Shown: in pieces, positions 26,060 to 33,930 of the stretch | How positions within the stretch are numbered: the stretch's first letter is position 1 | Layout of the letters: each line of letters starts with the position of its first letter | NCBI GenBank assembly: GCA_900543175.1 | Contig: UQQO01000008.1 | Span: 1 to 33,930, forward strand | Direction of reading: 5' to 3' | From: an uncultured Fusobacterium sp. | GTDB taxonomy: Bacteria > Fusobacteriota > Fusobacteriia > Fusobacteriales > Fusobacteriaceae | Length of the DNA stretch: 33,930 nt | Translations under genes and position numbers: made by a program | Notes under the pieces: model-generated | What the model saw: only the letters and a program-made list of their open reading frames with translations | What the model was told of the DNA's origin: nothing | Databases searched by the model: none

Positions 26060-28813
26060 ATGAACTGGGAAAAGAAAGAATACAGAATAGAAGATATTTA
26101 TATAATGTTAAAAACAGATGAAAAGGGAAAATATATAGTTCCTGTTTTGAGTAAAGATGAGATATTAGAATCTTTAGATTTTATAGATATAGATGATGAA
26201 AAATATAATAAGATGAAAGCTGTACTTTCTTATATTAAGGGGATAAAGGAGGACAGCTTCTTTATTGATTGGGAAAAGGAGTATCAAGAAGCTTACCTCA
26301 GCGAACATTCAAATCTGATTCCCTACCTAATTGATAATGAAAAATTTGTTGATGAGAATATGAACCCTATAAAGTGGGAGAAAGAGAATAATATTTTAAC
26401 TCTTATTATTAAAGAAAAAGAGGAAGATACAAATCTATTGTGTACAGAGCTTCTTTTAAATGAGAGTTACAATGATTTTGAAATAGTTACTGAAGAGGTA
26501 TTAGAGAGAGAAGGGGTATTTTATCTTTTACCTTTTGAAGAGAATAACCTTCATACTCTTAAAGAGCTTATAGGTACAATAAGTAAAAAAGAGTTGGAAA
26601 ACTTTATAACAATGACAGTAAAATATTTTAAAAATATTGAGATAGAGTATTTAGATTATAAAATTGTAGAGGGAGAGAAGAATACTCCAGTACCTCAAGT
26701 TATTATAGAAAAAATTTCTCAAGACAATAGTTTATACTTACAGATAAATGTTGTTATTTCAACAATGGATTATGAGTTCTTAAAGAAAAATGAGATCACG
26801 AAAACAGCAATAGTAAATAATCTTGAGAAAAAAATATCAATAAGTGAGATTGATTTGAGAAAACTTCCAGAAGCTGTGGAAGAAATTGTAAAAATTTTAG
26901 CAAAGCTTCAAAAAAATATAAAGATGAAGTCAGGTTTCTATTTAGATGATGATAACTTAATAATTTTACAAGAGAAATTAGCTAAGGAATTTATAACTAA
27001 AGAACTACTTCAACTTGCATCAAAGTATAAGGTTGTTGGAACTGATAAGTTGAGAAAATATAATATAAAAGCTGTAAAACCAAAGGTTATTGGAAACTTT
27101 AGCCACTCAATAGATTTCTTAGAGGGAGAGGTAGAGCTTGAGATAGAGGGAGAAAAATTCTCTATTTTAGATGTGTTATCATCATATAAAAAAGATTCAT
27201 ATATAGTGTTAAGTGATGGAACAAGTGCTCTTATCAATAGAAAATATATTGAGAAATTAGAGAGATTATTTAAAGATAGCGATGATAAGAAAAAAGTTAA
27301 ACTTTCATTCTTTGATCTTCCAGTGATAGAGGAGCTTATTGAGGATAAGATATTCACTCAAGAGATGAATAAAAGTAGAAGCTTCTTTAAGGGAATTAAT
27401 AGTGTAAAAGATTATGGTATTGATCCACCAAAAGTAAAAGCAAAATTAAGAGAATACCAAGAGTATGGATATAAATGGTTAGCATACTTAATGGATAATA
27501 ATTTAGGTGGTTGTCTGGCTGATGATATGGGACTTGGAAAAACTTTACAAGCTATAGCAGTACTGACAAGATTACACGAAGTTAAAGGAAAGAAAAGTTT
27601 AGTAATAATGCCAAAAAGTTTAATATATAACTGGGAGGGAGAGATAAAAAAATTCAGTCCTAAGTTAAAAGTTGGTATCTATTATGGAAACTTTAGAAAT
27701 ACAGATATAATCAAGAAAAATAGTGTAATACTTACAACTTATGGAACAATAAGGAATGATATAGAGGCATTGAGAGAGATGCAATTTGATACAATAATTC
27801 TTGATGAGTCACAAAATATTAAGAATATAAATGCACAAACAACTAAGGCTATAATGCTTCTTAATTCAAAAAATAGAATAGCTTTAAGTGGAACTCCAAT
27901 TGAAAATAATTTAGGAGAGTTATACTCACTATTTAGATTCTTAAATCCAGCTATGTTTGGAACAGCAGAGGAGTTTAACACTTATTATGCTATACCTATT
28001 CAAAAGGAAAATGATCCTGAAGCAATAGAGGAGTTAAAGAAAAAAATATATCCATTTATTTTGAGAAGGGTTAAGAAAGAGGTTTTAAAAGATCTGCCTG
28101 ATAAGATAGAAAAAACTATGTTTATAGAGATGAATCCAGAGCAGAAAAAACTTTATGAAGAGAGAAGAAGTTACTATTATAAGATGGTTAATAGCCATAT
28201 AAAAGAAAATGGACTTGGAAAGACACAATTTTTTATTTTACAAGCTCTAAATGAGTTAAGACAGATAACAAGCTGTCCAGAGTCAAAAAGTAATGGAGTT
28301 ATGTCTAGTAAACGTGAAGTACTTGTAAACAATATTCTTGAAGCAGTAGAAAATGGACATAAAGTGTTGGTATTTACTAACTATATCAACTCTATTGAGA
28401 ATATTTGTGAAGATTTAGAGAAGAATAATATAAATTATCTATCGATGACAGGAAGCACGAAGGATAGACAATCATTAGTTGATAAATTCCAAAAGGATAA
28501 CAAATACAAGGTATTTATAATGACATTGAAAACAGGAGGGGTAGGGCTTAACCTTACAGCTGCTGATACGATATTTATTTATGATCCTTGGTGGAATAAA
28601 ACAGTAGAAAATCAAGCTATAGATAGAGCTTATAGACTTGGACAAGATAGAACAGTATTTTCTTATAAGTTAATTTTAAAAGATACAATAGAGGAGAAGA
28701 TACTTCAACTTCAAGATACAAAAAGTAAATTGCTAGATAGTCTTATTTCAGAGGATAGTGCCTCAGTAAAGACACTTACAGAAAAAGATATTGAATTTAT
28801 ACTTGGAGAATAA
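26060..28813 (+). CDS. SNF2-family DEAD-like helicase / DNA translocase
   Basis: 917 residues. The C-terminal ~450 form an SNF2 ATPase: LADDMGLGKT with Walker A at 491-495, LDESQ (Asp582-Glu583), LSGTPIENNLGELYSLFRFLNP, ILRRVKKEVLKDLP, VLVFTNY, TGGVGLNLT and motif VI QAIDRAYRLGQ at 852-862. The N-terminal ~480 residues are acidic and helical without a domain I recognise; no SWIM zinc finger is visible. It probably moves on duplex DNA or remodels protein-DNA complexes. AAGGA (26049-26053) abuts an ATG at 26054 and fits the ATG at 26060 better, so I use the latter. The partner gene begins 17 bases after its stop. Confidence 0.9.
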   Translation: MNWEKKEYRIEDIYIMLKTDEKGKYIVPVLSKDEILESLDFIDIDDEKYNKMKAVLSYIKGIKEDSFFIDWEKEYQEAYLSEHSNLIPYLIDNEKFVDENMNPIKWEKENNILTLIIKEKEEDTNLLCTELLLNESYNDFEIVTEEVLEREGVFYLLPFEENNLHTLKELIGTISKKELENFITMTVKYFKNIEIEYLDYKIVEGEKNTPVPQVIIEKISQDNSLYLQINVVISTMDYEFLKKNEITKTAIVNNLEKKISISEIDLRKLPEAVEEIVKILAKLQKNIKMKSGFYLDDDNLIILQEKLAKEFITKELLQLASKYKVVGTDKLRKYNIKAVKPKVIGNFSHSIDFLEGEVELEIEGEKFSILDVLSSYKKDSYIVLSDGTSALINRKYIEKLERLFKDSDDKKKVKLSFFDLPVIEELIEDKIFTQEMNKSRSFFKGINSVKDYGIDPPKVKAKLREYQEYGYKWLAYLMDNNLGGCLADDMGLGKTLQAIAVLTRLHEVKGKKSLVIMPKSLIYNWEGEIKKFSPKLKVGIYYGNFRNTDIIKKNSVILTTYGTIRNDIEALREMQFDTIILDESQNIKNINAQTTKAIMLLNSKNRIALSGTPIENNLGELYSLFRFLNPAMFGTAEEFNTYYAIPIQKENDPEAIEELKKKIYPFILRRVKKEVLKDLPDKIEKTMFIEMNPEQKKLYEERRSYYYKMVNSHIKENGLGKTQFFILQALNELRQITSCPESKSNGVMSSKREVLVNNILEAVENGHKVLVFTNYINSIENICEDLEKNNINYLSMTGSTKDRQSLVDKFQKDNKYKVFIMTLKTGGVGLNLTAADTIFIYDPWWNKTVENQAIDRAYRLGQDRTVFSYKLILKDTIEEKILQLQDTKSKLLDSLISEDSASVKTLTEKDIEFILGE

Positions 28814-28830
28814 TTGACAGGGAGAGGAAA

Positions 28831-30597
28831 ATGGGAATAAGTAAAGATAGATTTAGGGAGGCATTAAACGAATTTTACTCAAAAGAAGTTTTATTTAAAT
28901 TATATAATAAGTATTTTTTAGATTGGATTGCTGAAGGATATATAGGAAGTAATCTAGGACTTTTTGAGATATCCCTTATTTGTGAAAATAGTAATAAACA
29001 AACTTTTATTGATCTACTAGAGCAGGTTTATTTAAAGAAAGAGGTATTTTGCACAGCTTTTTCAACATTAGATGAAAATGTAAAAGAGATATTTAAAGAT
29101 ATTGTATGGAATGGAAAGGTTTTTATCTCTCCAAAAGATAGAGAAAAATATTTTAAAATGGAAAGTAACTATGATCTAAATAAAGACTTAAAAGATGAGT
29201 ATCTATTTTTTAAAGTAGAGAAAGATAATAAAAAGGGAGAGTATTTTTATTTAGATTATGATCTGATTAGAGTAATAAGACAGTTTATGTCTAAGCCAGC
29301 TGAATATAATTTGATTCCTTTAGATAAAATTGAAGAGTGTTTAGTTAATAATAATGAAAAAGAGTTAATTGAAAATTTAAGTATATACTATGATTTTTAT
29401 AAACAAGGTGGAGTAGTACTTTCTAATAGTGGAAAAATCTTAAAAGAATCAAAAGTTAATATGAAAAAATATTGCAATATAAATGAGTTTTATGAAAATT
29501 CAAAGGATTTAGATTTCTTAAAGACAGAAACTATTGCACTATTTTTCTTCCTATTGAAGGAGCAATACTTAAAAGATGAATATTTTAGAGTTTCTAATAT
29601 CAAGGGAATAGTTCAAGATTTCTTAAATGGAGAATCTATTCAAGAGGAAAACTATCATTATACATCTCTTTATCTTAATTATTTAAAGGGCGTTAAAAAT
29701 ATATGGAAATCTAAAGAGGAGATAAAAAGAGGACTTTTAACAATTAAGAAGATTCTTAATGAGATCCCTATGGATAAAATTGTCAGTGTGGATAATATAG
29801 TAAAAACTATATTATATAGAGATGAATTTATAGAGATTATAGATGTTAAAGATGCTTATGATTATATTTATATAAATGAAGCTAACTATGAGAGAACAAA
29901 GATTTTAAATTATGATAGATATCTTCTTTATGTAGTTGTTCCATTTATAAAGTCTGTTTTATTTATACTAGGAGTGTTAGGAGTATTAGAATTATACTAT
30001 GATCTGCCATCTATAAATAATCGTCTATATTTAAAAAATGGATATTTAAGTAAATATGATGGAATTAAATATATAAAAGTTACAGAGTTAGGAAAATATT
30101 GTTTAGATAAAATAGAAAAATATGATTTCTCTCACATTAAAGAGGAGGGAGAGATTTTATTAGATGAGGATAGATTAATAGCTACTGTTATTGGAGATCT
30201 ACCTATAAAAACTATGTTCTTAGAGAGAGTAGCTCAAAAAATAGCACCTAATAAGTATAAATTTACAAGAGAAAGTTTTTTACGTGGAATAAAAGGTTGT
30301 GATGAGTTACAAGAGAGAATAGATGAGTTTAAAAATAAAATTTCATCTGAGTTAAATAGTTATTGGACATCGTTCTTTGAAGATATGCTAGAGAAAAGTA
30401 GTGCAATTAAGGCAGATCGTGAATATGTAGTTTTAAAATTAAAAAATGATAGAGAGTTAATTTCTACAATAACAAAGGATACTAGATTTAGAAGTTTAAT
30501 GTTAAAAGGTGAAGATTATCATATTTTAGTAAAAAGTGAAAATGTAAGTCAAGTTGTGGATCTTTTTAAAGAATATGGTTACTATGTAAACTTTTAA
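28831..30597 (+). CDS. unrecognised partner of the SNF2 helicase (helicase-associated winged-helix-like C-terminus)
   Basis: 588 residues, soluble, no catalytic motif seen. The C-terminal ~140 residues (LDEDRLIATVIGDLPIKTMFLERVAQKIAPNKY... ESFLRGIKGC) are reminiscent of the conserved domain in bacterial XPB/Ssl2-N-terminal-like helicase accessory proteins. That is a weak resemblance judged by eye. The middle contains several segments that look like winged helices (LGVLGVLELYYD..., YIKVTELGKYCLDKIEKYD). GGGAGAGG at 28820-28827 lies in the short gap after the helicase, so the two form one operon and probably one complex. Confidence 0.75.
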   Translation: MGISKDRFREALNEFYSKEVLFKLYNKYFLDWIAEGYIGSNLGLFEISLICENSNKQTFIDLLEQVYLKKEVFCTAFSTLDENVKEIFKDIVWNGKVFISPKDREKYFKMESNYDLNKDLKDEYLFFKVEKDNKKGEYFYLDYDLIRVIRQFMSKPAEYNLIPLDKIEECLVNNNEKELIENLSIYYDFYKQGGVVLSNSGKILKESKVNMKKYCNINEFYENSKDLDFLKTETIALFFFLLKEQYLKDEYFRVSNIKGIVQDFLNGESIQEENYHYTSLYLNYLKGVKNIWKSKEEIKRGLLTIKKILNEIPMDKIVSVDNIVKTILYRDEFIEIIDVKDAYDYIYINEANYERTKILNYDRYLLYVVVPFIKSVLFILGVLGVLELYYDLPSINNRLYLKNGYLSKYDGIKYIKVTELGKYCLDKIEKYDFSHIKEEGEILLDEDRLIATVIGDLPIKTMFLERVAQKIAPNKYKFTRESFLRGIKGCDELQERIDEFKNKISSELNSYWTSFFEDMLEKSSAIKADREYVVLKLKNDRELISTITKDTRFRSLMLKGEDYHILVKSENVSQVVDLFKEYGYYVNF

Positions 30598-30653
30598 AAC
30601 ATCAAAACATTTAAATTATAAATAATTTGTTTAAAATAATATATTTATTATAT

Positions 30654-30682
30654 TTTACTTTTGTAGTTTTGTAAAGTATAAT
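30654..30682 (+). promoter_or_regulatory. promoter of the lysine-riboswitch leader
   Basis: TTTACT (30654-30659), a 17-bp spacer, and TATAAT (30677-30682). RNA start expected near 30689, about ten bases before the aptamer. Confidence 0.7.
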
Positions 30683-30699
30683 CAAACTTAAAAAATAAA

Positions 30700-30866
30700 G
30701 AATGATAGAGGTACAGAAAACATTAGTAAAAATAGGGAGTTAGCAGACAGTGATCTATTTTGAAAGGGAATTTTGCCGAAGTAAAAAGAGTGCTAAATCT
30801 TTTTATTGGTAGTATGGAGAATATCTATGCTACTGTCATTGAATTTTCAATGGAGAGCTATCTGTG
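30700..30866 (+). promoter_or_regulatory. lysine riboswitch (L-box)
   Basis: The gap between 30598 and 31060 holds this element. L-box blocks appear in order and spacing: GATAGAGGTAC (30704-30714), AGTA, GGGAA (30766-30770), GCCGAAG (30775-30781), a stem-loop (TTGGTAGTA...), GTCATTGAA, and TGGAGAGCTATCT (30851-30863). P1 is GATAG (30704-30708) with CTATC (30858-30862). The overall length of ~165 bases and the layout match the B. subtilis lysC leader. Lysine binding stabilises P1 and should favour the downstream terminator. Confidence 0.92.
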
Positions 30867-30911
30867 AATTTAAAACTATAAAATTACTTTATATTTGAAT
30901 GAAAATCACAG
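30862..30911 (+). promoter_or_regulatory. antiterminator pairing of the lysine riboswitch
   Basis: CTGTGAATTT (30862-30871) can pair with AAAATCACAG (30902-30911) at 9 of 10 positions. Base 30862 is shared with P1 and 30902-30911 with the terminator, so the helices are mutually exclusive. Without lysine, the antiterminator would form. Confidence 0.75.
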
Positions 30912-30937
30912 TTTGTAAACTAGACTGTGATTTTTTT
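30902..30937 (+). terminator. terminator of the lysine riboswitch
   Basis: Perfect 11-bp stem (30902-30912 with 30924-30934), an 11-base loop, and a seven-T run (30931-30937), located about 35 bases after the aptamer. Confidence 0.92.
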
Positions 30938-31003
30938 ATTACATAAAAAATCTAGTAAAAATCTAGGTTGAATGAAAAAAATAAAGTATTTTTTCACAAA
31001 AAG

Positions 31004-31032
31004 TTGATTTTTTTGCAAACATAAAGTATAAT
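31004..31032 (+). promoter_or_regulatory. second promoter, downstream of the lysine terminator
   Basis: TTGATT (31004-31009), a 17-bp spacer, and TATAAT (31027-31032), 29 bases before the start of the YfcC-family gene. It scores at least as well as the riboswitch promoter and would produce mRNA that escapes lysine control. Confidence 0.7.
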
Positions 31033-31060
31033 AATAGTATTAAAATGTGTGGAGGGAAAA

Positions 31061-32563
31061 ATGAAGAAAAAATTTAACATGCCAGATACCTATGTTATAA
31101 TATTCATAGTAATAATACTAGCTGCAATATTAACACATACAGTACCTGTAGGAAAATTCCAAATGGAAAAAGTAACTTACATTACTGAAACTGGAGCAGA
31201 AAAAACAAGATCAGTTCCTGTAGCTGGAAGCTTTGCTTATGAATTAGATGAACAAGGAGAGCCTCTAGTTAAAGGAATTAAATTCTTTGAACCAGGTGGA
31301 GAAGTTGGAGTAGCTAACTATGTTTTTGAAGGAATTGTAAGTGGAGATAAATGGGGAACTGCAGTAGGGGTAATTGCATTTATTCTTATTACAGGAGGAT
31401 CATTTGGTATTATTTTAAAAACTAAAGCAGTTGAATCGGGATTATATGCTTTGATTAAAAAGACTAAGGGATCAGAATGGCTTTTACTTCCAATTGTATT
31501 CTTTGTATTCTCTTTAGGAGGAGCAGTATTTGGAATGGGAGAAGAGGCGATACCATTTGCAATGGTACTGATACCAATAGTAATTGGAATGGGATATGAT
31601 GGAATTACAGGAATTTTAATTACTTATGTTTCAACTCAAATAGGATTTGGAACATCTTGGATGAACCCTTTCAGTGTTGCCATAGCTCAAGGGGTAGCAG
31701 GAATACCAGTATTATCAGCAGCAGGATTTAGAATAGTGATGTGGACATTCTTTACAGGATTTGGAATTTTATATACATTAAGATATGCTAAAAAAGTAAA
31801 AGCAGATCCAACAAGTTCTATTTCTTATGAAGCAGATAGATACTATAGAGAAGAATTTAAAGCTAACGATCAAGAAAAAATGGAATTTAAATTTGGACAT
31901 ATATTAATACTTTTAATAGTTTTCTTAGGAATGGCTTGGATTATTTATGGGGTAGTTAAGTTTGGTTACTTCTTACCAGAAATAGCAACTCAATTTGTTA
32001 TAATGGGAGTTGCAGCAGGAATTGTTGGAGTAGTATTTAAATTAAATAATATGACAGTAAATGATATTGCAACATCATTCAGAAAAGGAGCTGAAGATCT
32101 AATTGGAGCAGCTCTTGTAGTTGGAATGGCTAAAGGTATCGTATTAGTGTTAGGAGGAGCAGATGCTGATACTCCAAGTGTACTTAATACAGTTCTTAAC
32201 TGGGTTGCAAATGGACTAAGTGGAATGCCAGCAGCAATGTGTGCATGGGTAATGTATATATTCCAATCTGTATTCAACTTCTTTGTTGTATCAGGATCTG
32301 GACAAGCTGCATTAACAATGCCTATCATGGCTCCATTATCAGACTTAGTAGGAGTAACTAGACAAGTAGCTGTAATAGCTTTCCAATTAGGAGATGGATT
32401 TACAAACTTAATCGTTCCTACATCAGGAATTCTTATGGCTATACTAGGTATTGCTAGACTAGAATGGGGAATTTGGGCAAAATTCCAAATTAAATTACAA
32501 GGATGGTTATTCCTATTTGGATCACTATTCGTTATAGCTGGAGTTTTAATGAAACTTCAATAA
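31061..32563 (+). CDS. YfcC-family carrier, candidate lysine (basic amino acid) transporter
   Basis: 500 residues, about 12 membrane segments, of the YfcC/ArcD-like family (IT superfamily; C4-dicarboxylate-carrier-like fold). Family features: NMPDTYVIIFIVIILAAILTHTVPVGKF at the N-terminus, GGSFGIILKTKAVESGL, GGAVFGMGEEAIPFAMVLIPI, and near the end FFVVSGSGQAALTMPIMAPL and DGFTNLIVPTSG. The open frame starts at a GTG (31049), but GGAGGG (31051-31056) points to the ATG at 31061. Lying behind a lysine riboswitch, its most likely cargo is lysine, by analogy with lysP and lysW; direction of transport is unknown. Confidence 0.88.
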   Translation: MKKKFNMPDTYVIIFIVIILAAILTHTVPVGKFQMEKVTYITETGAEKTRSVPVAGSFAYELDEQGEPLVKGIKFFEPGGEVGVANYVFEGIVSGDKWGTAVGVIAFILITGGSFGIILKTKAVESGLYALIKKTKGSEWLLLPIVFFVFSLGGAVFGMGEEAIPFAMVLIPIVIGMGYDGITGILITYVSTQIGFGTSWMNPFSVAIAQGVAGIPVLSAAGFRIVMWTFFTGFGILYTLRYAKKVKADPTSSISYEADRYYREEFKANDQEKMEFKFGHILILLIVFLGMAWIIYGVVKFGYFLPEIATQFVIMGVAAGIVGVVFKLNNMTVNDIATSFRKGAEDLIGAALVVGMAKGIVLVLGGADADTPSVLNTVLNWVANGLSGMPAAMCAWVMYIFQSVFNFFVVSGSGQAALTMPIMAPLSDLVGVTRQVAVIAFQLGDGFTNLIVPTSGILMAILGIARLEWGIWAKFQIKLQGWLFLFGSLFVIAGVLMKLQ

Positions 32564-32584
32564 TTAAATAATTAAAAGTTATTT

Positions 32585-32624
32585 AAAGAGCAGAAAGGAT
32601 AATATCTCAGTATGCTCTTTTTTT
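32585..32624 (+). terminator. terminator of the YfcC-family gene
   Basis: AAAGAGCA (32585-32592) with TGCTCTTT (32613-32620), a 20-base loop containing a small inner GAT/ATC pairing, and seven T. Confidence 0.85.
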
Positions 32625-32698
32625 ATTTGATTGAATTTTTTCTTGAATTTATTTGTAATTTAAGATAAACTTATTTTAAATTTAGAAAAGAGGTTAAA

Positions 32699-33757
32699 AT
32701 GAATTTAGGAAAAATATTAGAAAATATATTGAGTAACAACAATATAATAGGAACAATTTCATCAGTGCTGATAATAATATTGATAGGATTTATTTTTACT
32801 AAGAAGAAAATATTATCTGAAGTAACAGCAGAAAATTTAAGCAAGATTATTCTATTTTTAGCAATACCAGCTCTTTCATATAATGCATTTATGCAGGATA
32901 TGGACAGTGAAAAGTTAAACCAAAGTATGAGTTTATTGATTTGGAGCATAGTTATTCATTTAGCTTTGATATTTATAAGCAGTATTATCTTTAAAAAATA
33001 TGGTAAAAGTAAAAAAGATGTTTTAAGAATGATAACTATTTTTGGTTCTACAACTGTATTTGGAATACCAGTAATACAAGCTGTTTATGGAGATTTAGGA
33101 GCTATGTATGCTTCAGTATTCAATCTGCCTTATAGAGCATTATTATACACATATGGTTATATAACTATATCAGAAGTAAAGTTAAAAAAGGAAAATATAG
33201 GAAAGATTATAAGCAATCCTGTTATAGTAGCAACTTTTTTAGGAATAGGAGTTTGGATATTTCAAAAATATCTTCCTCAAATCTCTATAAATGAAAATGG
33301 AATTGTAAGAAATTATGGAATTTTACGTATTGATAAAACAGCTTATTGGCTTTTTAAACCTATGCAGTATTTAGCAGCATTGAATGCTCCCCTTTCATGG
33401 TTATCTATTGGAATTACATTGGCAGGAGTGCCATTAGATGAAACATTAAAATCAAAGATTTCATGGAAATATAGTATTTTAAAAGTTGGTATAATTCCAA
33501 TAGTATTAATTTCTATTTTTGTTGGATTAAAATTTATTGTTGGTTATGGGATATCCTATATAGCAGTAGCTACAATTATAATAATGATGGCAACTCCAGC
33601 AGCAACAGTGATAGCAACCTATGCTATTAATTTTAGAAAGGAACCATTGTTAGTTTCAAGTTGTTCATTGGCATCTTCTATATTGGCAGTGTTAATGATT
33701 CCTGCATTTATTGTGCTTATTGAGATTTTAAAAGTGATGGGAATTTTTATAGAGTAA
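32699..33757 (+). CDS. AEC-family (auxin-efflux-carrier-type) transporter
   Basis: 352 residues with about 10 hydrophobic segments in two inverted halves, characteristic of AEC/Mem_trans carriers of malate, malonate or other organic anions. It has LIGFIFTKKKILSEVTAENLSKIILFLAIPALSYNAF at the N-terminal half and FGSTTVFGIPVIQAVYG, the conserved broken-helix region. The C-terminal half has PLSWLSIGITLAGVPL and MATPAATVIATYA. The ribosome site is AAAGAGG. It follows the YfcC-family gene after a terminator, so the two are likely separate units. Substrate unknown. Confidence 0.85.
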   Translation: MNLGKILENILSNNNIIGTISSVLIIILIGFIFTKKKILSEVTAENLSKIILFLAIPALSYNAFMQDMDSEKLNQSMSLLIWSIVIHLALIFISSIIFKKYGKSKKDVLRMITIFGSTTVFGIPVIQAVYGDLGAMYASVFNLPYRALLYTYGYITISEVKLKKENIGKIISNPVIVATFLGIGVWIFQKYLPQISINENGIVRNYGILRIDKTAYWLFKPMQYLAALNAPLSWLSIGITLAGVPLDETLKSKISWKYSILKVGIIPIVLISIFVGLKFIVGYGISYIAVATIIIMMATPAATVIATYAINFRKEPLLVSSCSLASSILAVLMIPAFIVLIEILKVMGIFIE

Positions 33758-33852
33758 AGTGTCTAGTTCTACATTAAATAAATATTTACCTGACTAAGCT
33801 TAGTTATCTAGCACATCGTTAGATTTTGACAAAGTACCTTTGCATTTAACGA

Positions 33853-33930
33853 TTATTCGTCAATTTTAGTTATCTCTATTTCTTTTTTAACATCAATTTG
33901 ACTCCATGTCAGTGAATAAAGAATCCCTAT
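33853..33930 (-). pseudogene. C-terminal piece of a tyrosine integrase-like protein (partial, runs off the window)
   Basis: The minus strand from the window end reads 25 residues, containing IGILYSLTWSQID, then stops. This resembles the R-x-G-E-L-x-x-L-x-W-x-D-I-D segment at the start of the catalytic domain of phage/conjugative integrases. A full integrase would go on for about 110 more residues with the HxxR and Tyr motifs, which are absent here, so this is probably a truncated remnant. The segment is short, so identification is tentative. The 95 bases between this and the AEC gene show nothing else I can support. Confidence 0.4.

Noticed and set aside
30702..30743. Short ATG frame at the beginning of the lysine aptamer as a leader peptide
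   Set aside because: Thirteen codons without lysine enrichment, overlapping conserved aptamer bases; the RNA structure explains the sequence.
1..33930. CRISPR arrays, tRNA or rRNA genes, insertion sequences, toxin-antitoxin pairs
   Set aside because: No regularly spaced repeats, cloverleaf-like segments, transposase frames or small paired toxin genes were found on reading the gaps on both strands.

Overview
The window is low-GC DNA (roughly 30% GC, Arg mostly AGA, stops almost all TAA) with strong Shine-Dalgarno sites and sigma-70-like promoters, many of the extended -10 type. Gene content and protein style (glmU-prs pair, mglBAC, YfcC carrier, DUF1846 protein, SNF2 helicase with an unknown partner) suggest a Fusobacteriota chromosome, most likely Fusobacterium or a close relative. 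That assignment is a judgement from the sequence, not from a search. Almost all of it is ordinary chromosome. No tRNA, rRNA, CRISPR array or intact mobile element was seen. The last 78 bases on the minus strand read like a piece of a tyrosine integrase.

Layout. 1-5.7 kb: housekeeping block with a TPR protein (TTG start), a membrane-anchored J-domain protein, glmU-prs (UDP-GlcNAc and PRPP synthesis), a Sua5/TsaC-type tRNA-modification enzyme, and two unrecognised genes. 5.7-6.7 kb: trpS on the minus strand. 6.8-12.8 kb: sugar block with a ROK glucokinase, the mglBAC galactose/glucose ABC importer behind a consensus promoter, and an AraC-type regulator. 12.8-16 kb: YgiQ-type radical SAM protein and the ribosome-assembly GTPase Der. 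16-19.6 kb: two MATE efflux genes flanking a MerR-type regulator. The second MATE gene is broken by a single in-frame TGA, although its upstream region keeps a MerR-style promoter with a 19-bp spacer. 19.7-25 kb: HAD phosphatase, a cation:proton antiporter (minus strand), P1-family peptidase, DUF1846 protein and glyoxalase I. 25-30.6 kb: MBL-fold hydrolase, then an SNF2 helicase with an uncharacterised partner gene. 30.6-33.8 kb: YfcC-family carrier and AEC-family transporter.

The main discoveries are two riboswitches in non-coding gaps. (1) The antiporter leader (minus strand, about 21,870-21,925) matches the fluoride (crcB) aptamer. It is followed by a terminator hairpin that shares bases with the aptamer pseudoknot, which predicts switching ON with fluoride. 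(2) The gap before the YfcC-family gene (about 30,700-30,866) holds a lysine riboswitch (L-box) with mutually exclusive terminator and antiterminator helices. This makes the YfcC-family carrier a candidate lysine transporter. A second, good promoter lies between the lysine terminator and that gene and could bypass the switch.

Other points of interest are the in-frame TGA in the second MATE gene (no other intact gene here ends in TGA), the mglB-mglA intercistronic hairpin, an inverted repeat on the sua5 promoter, and the SNF2/partner pair.
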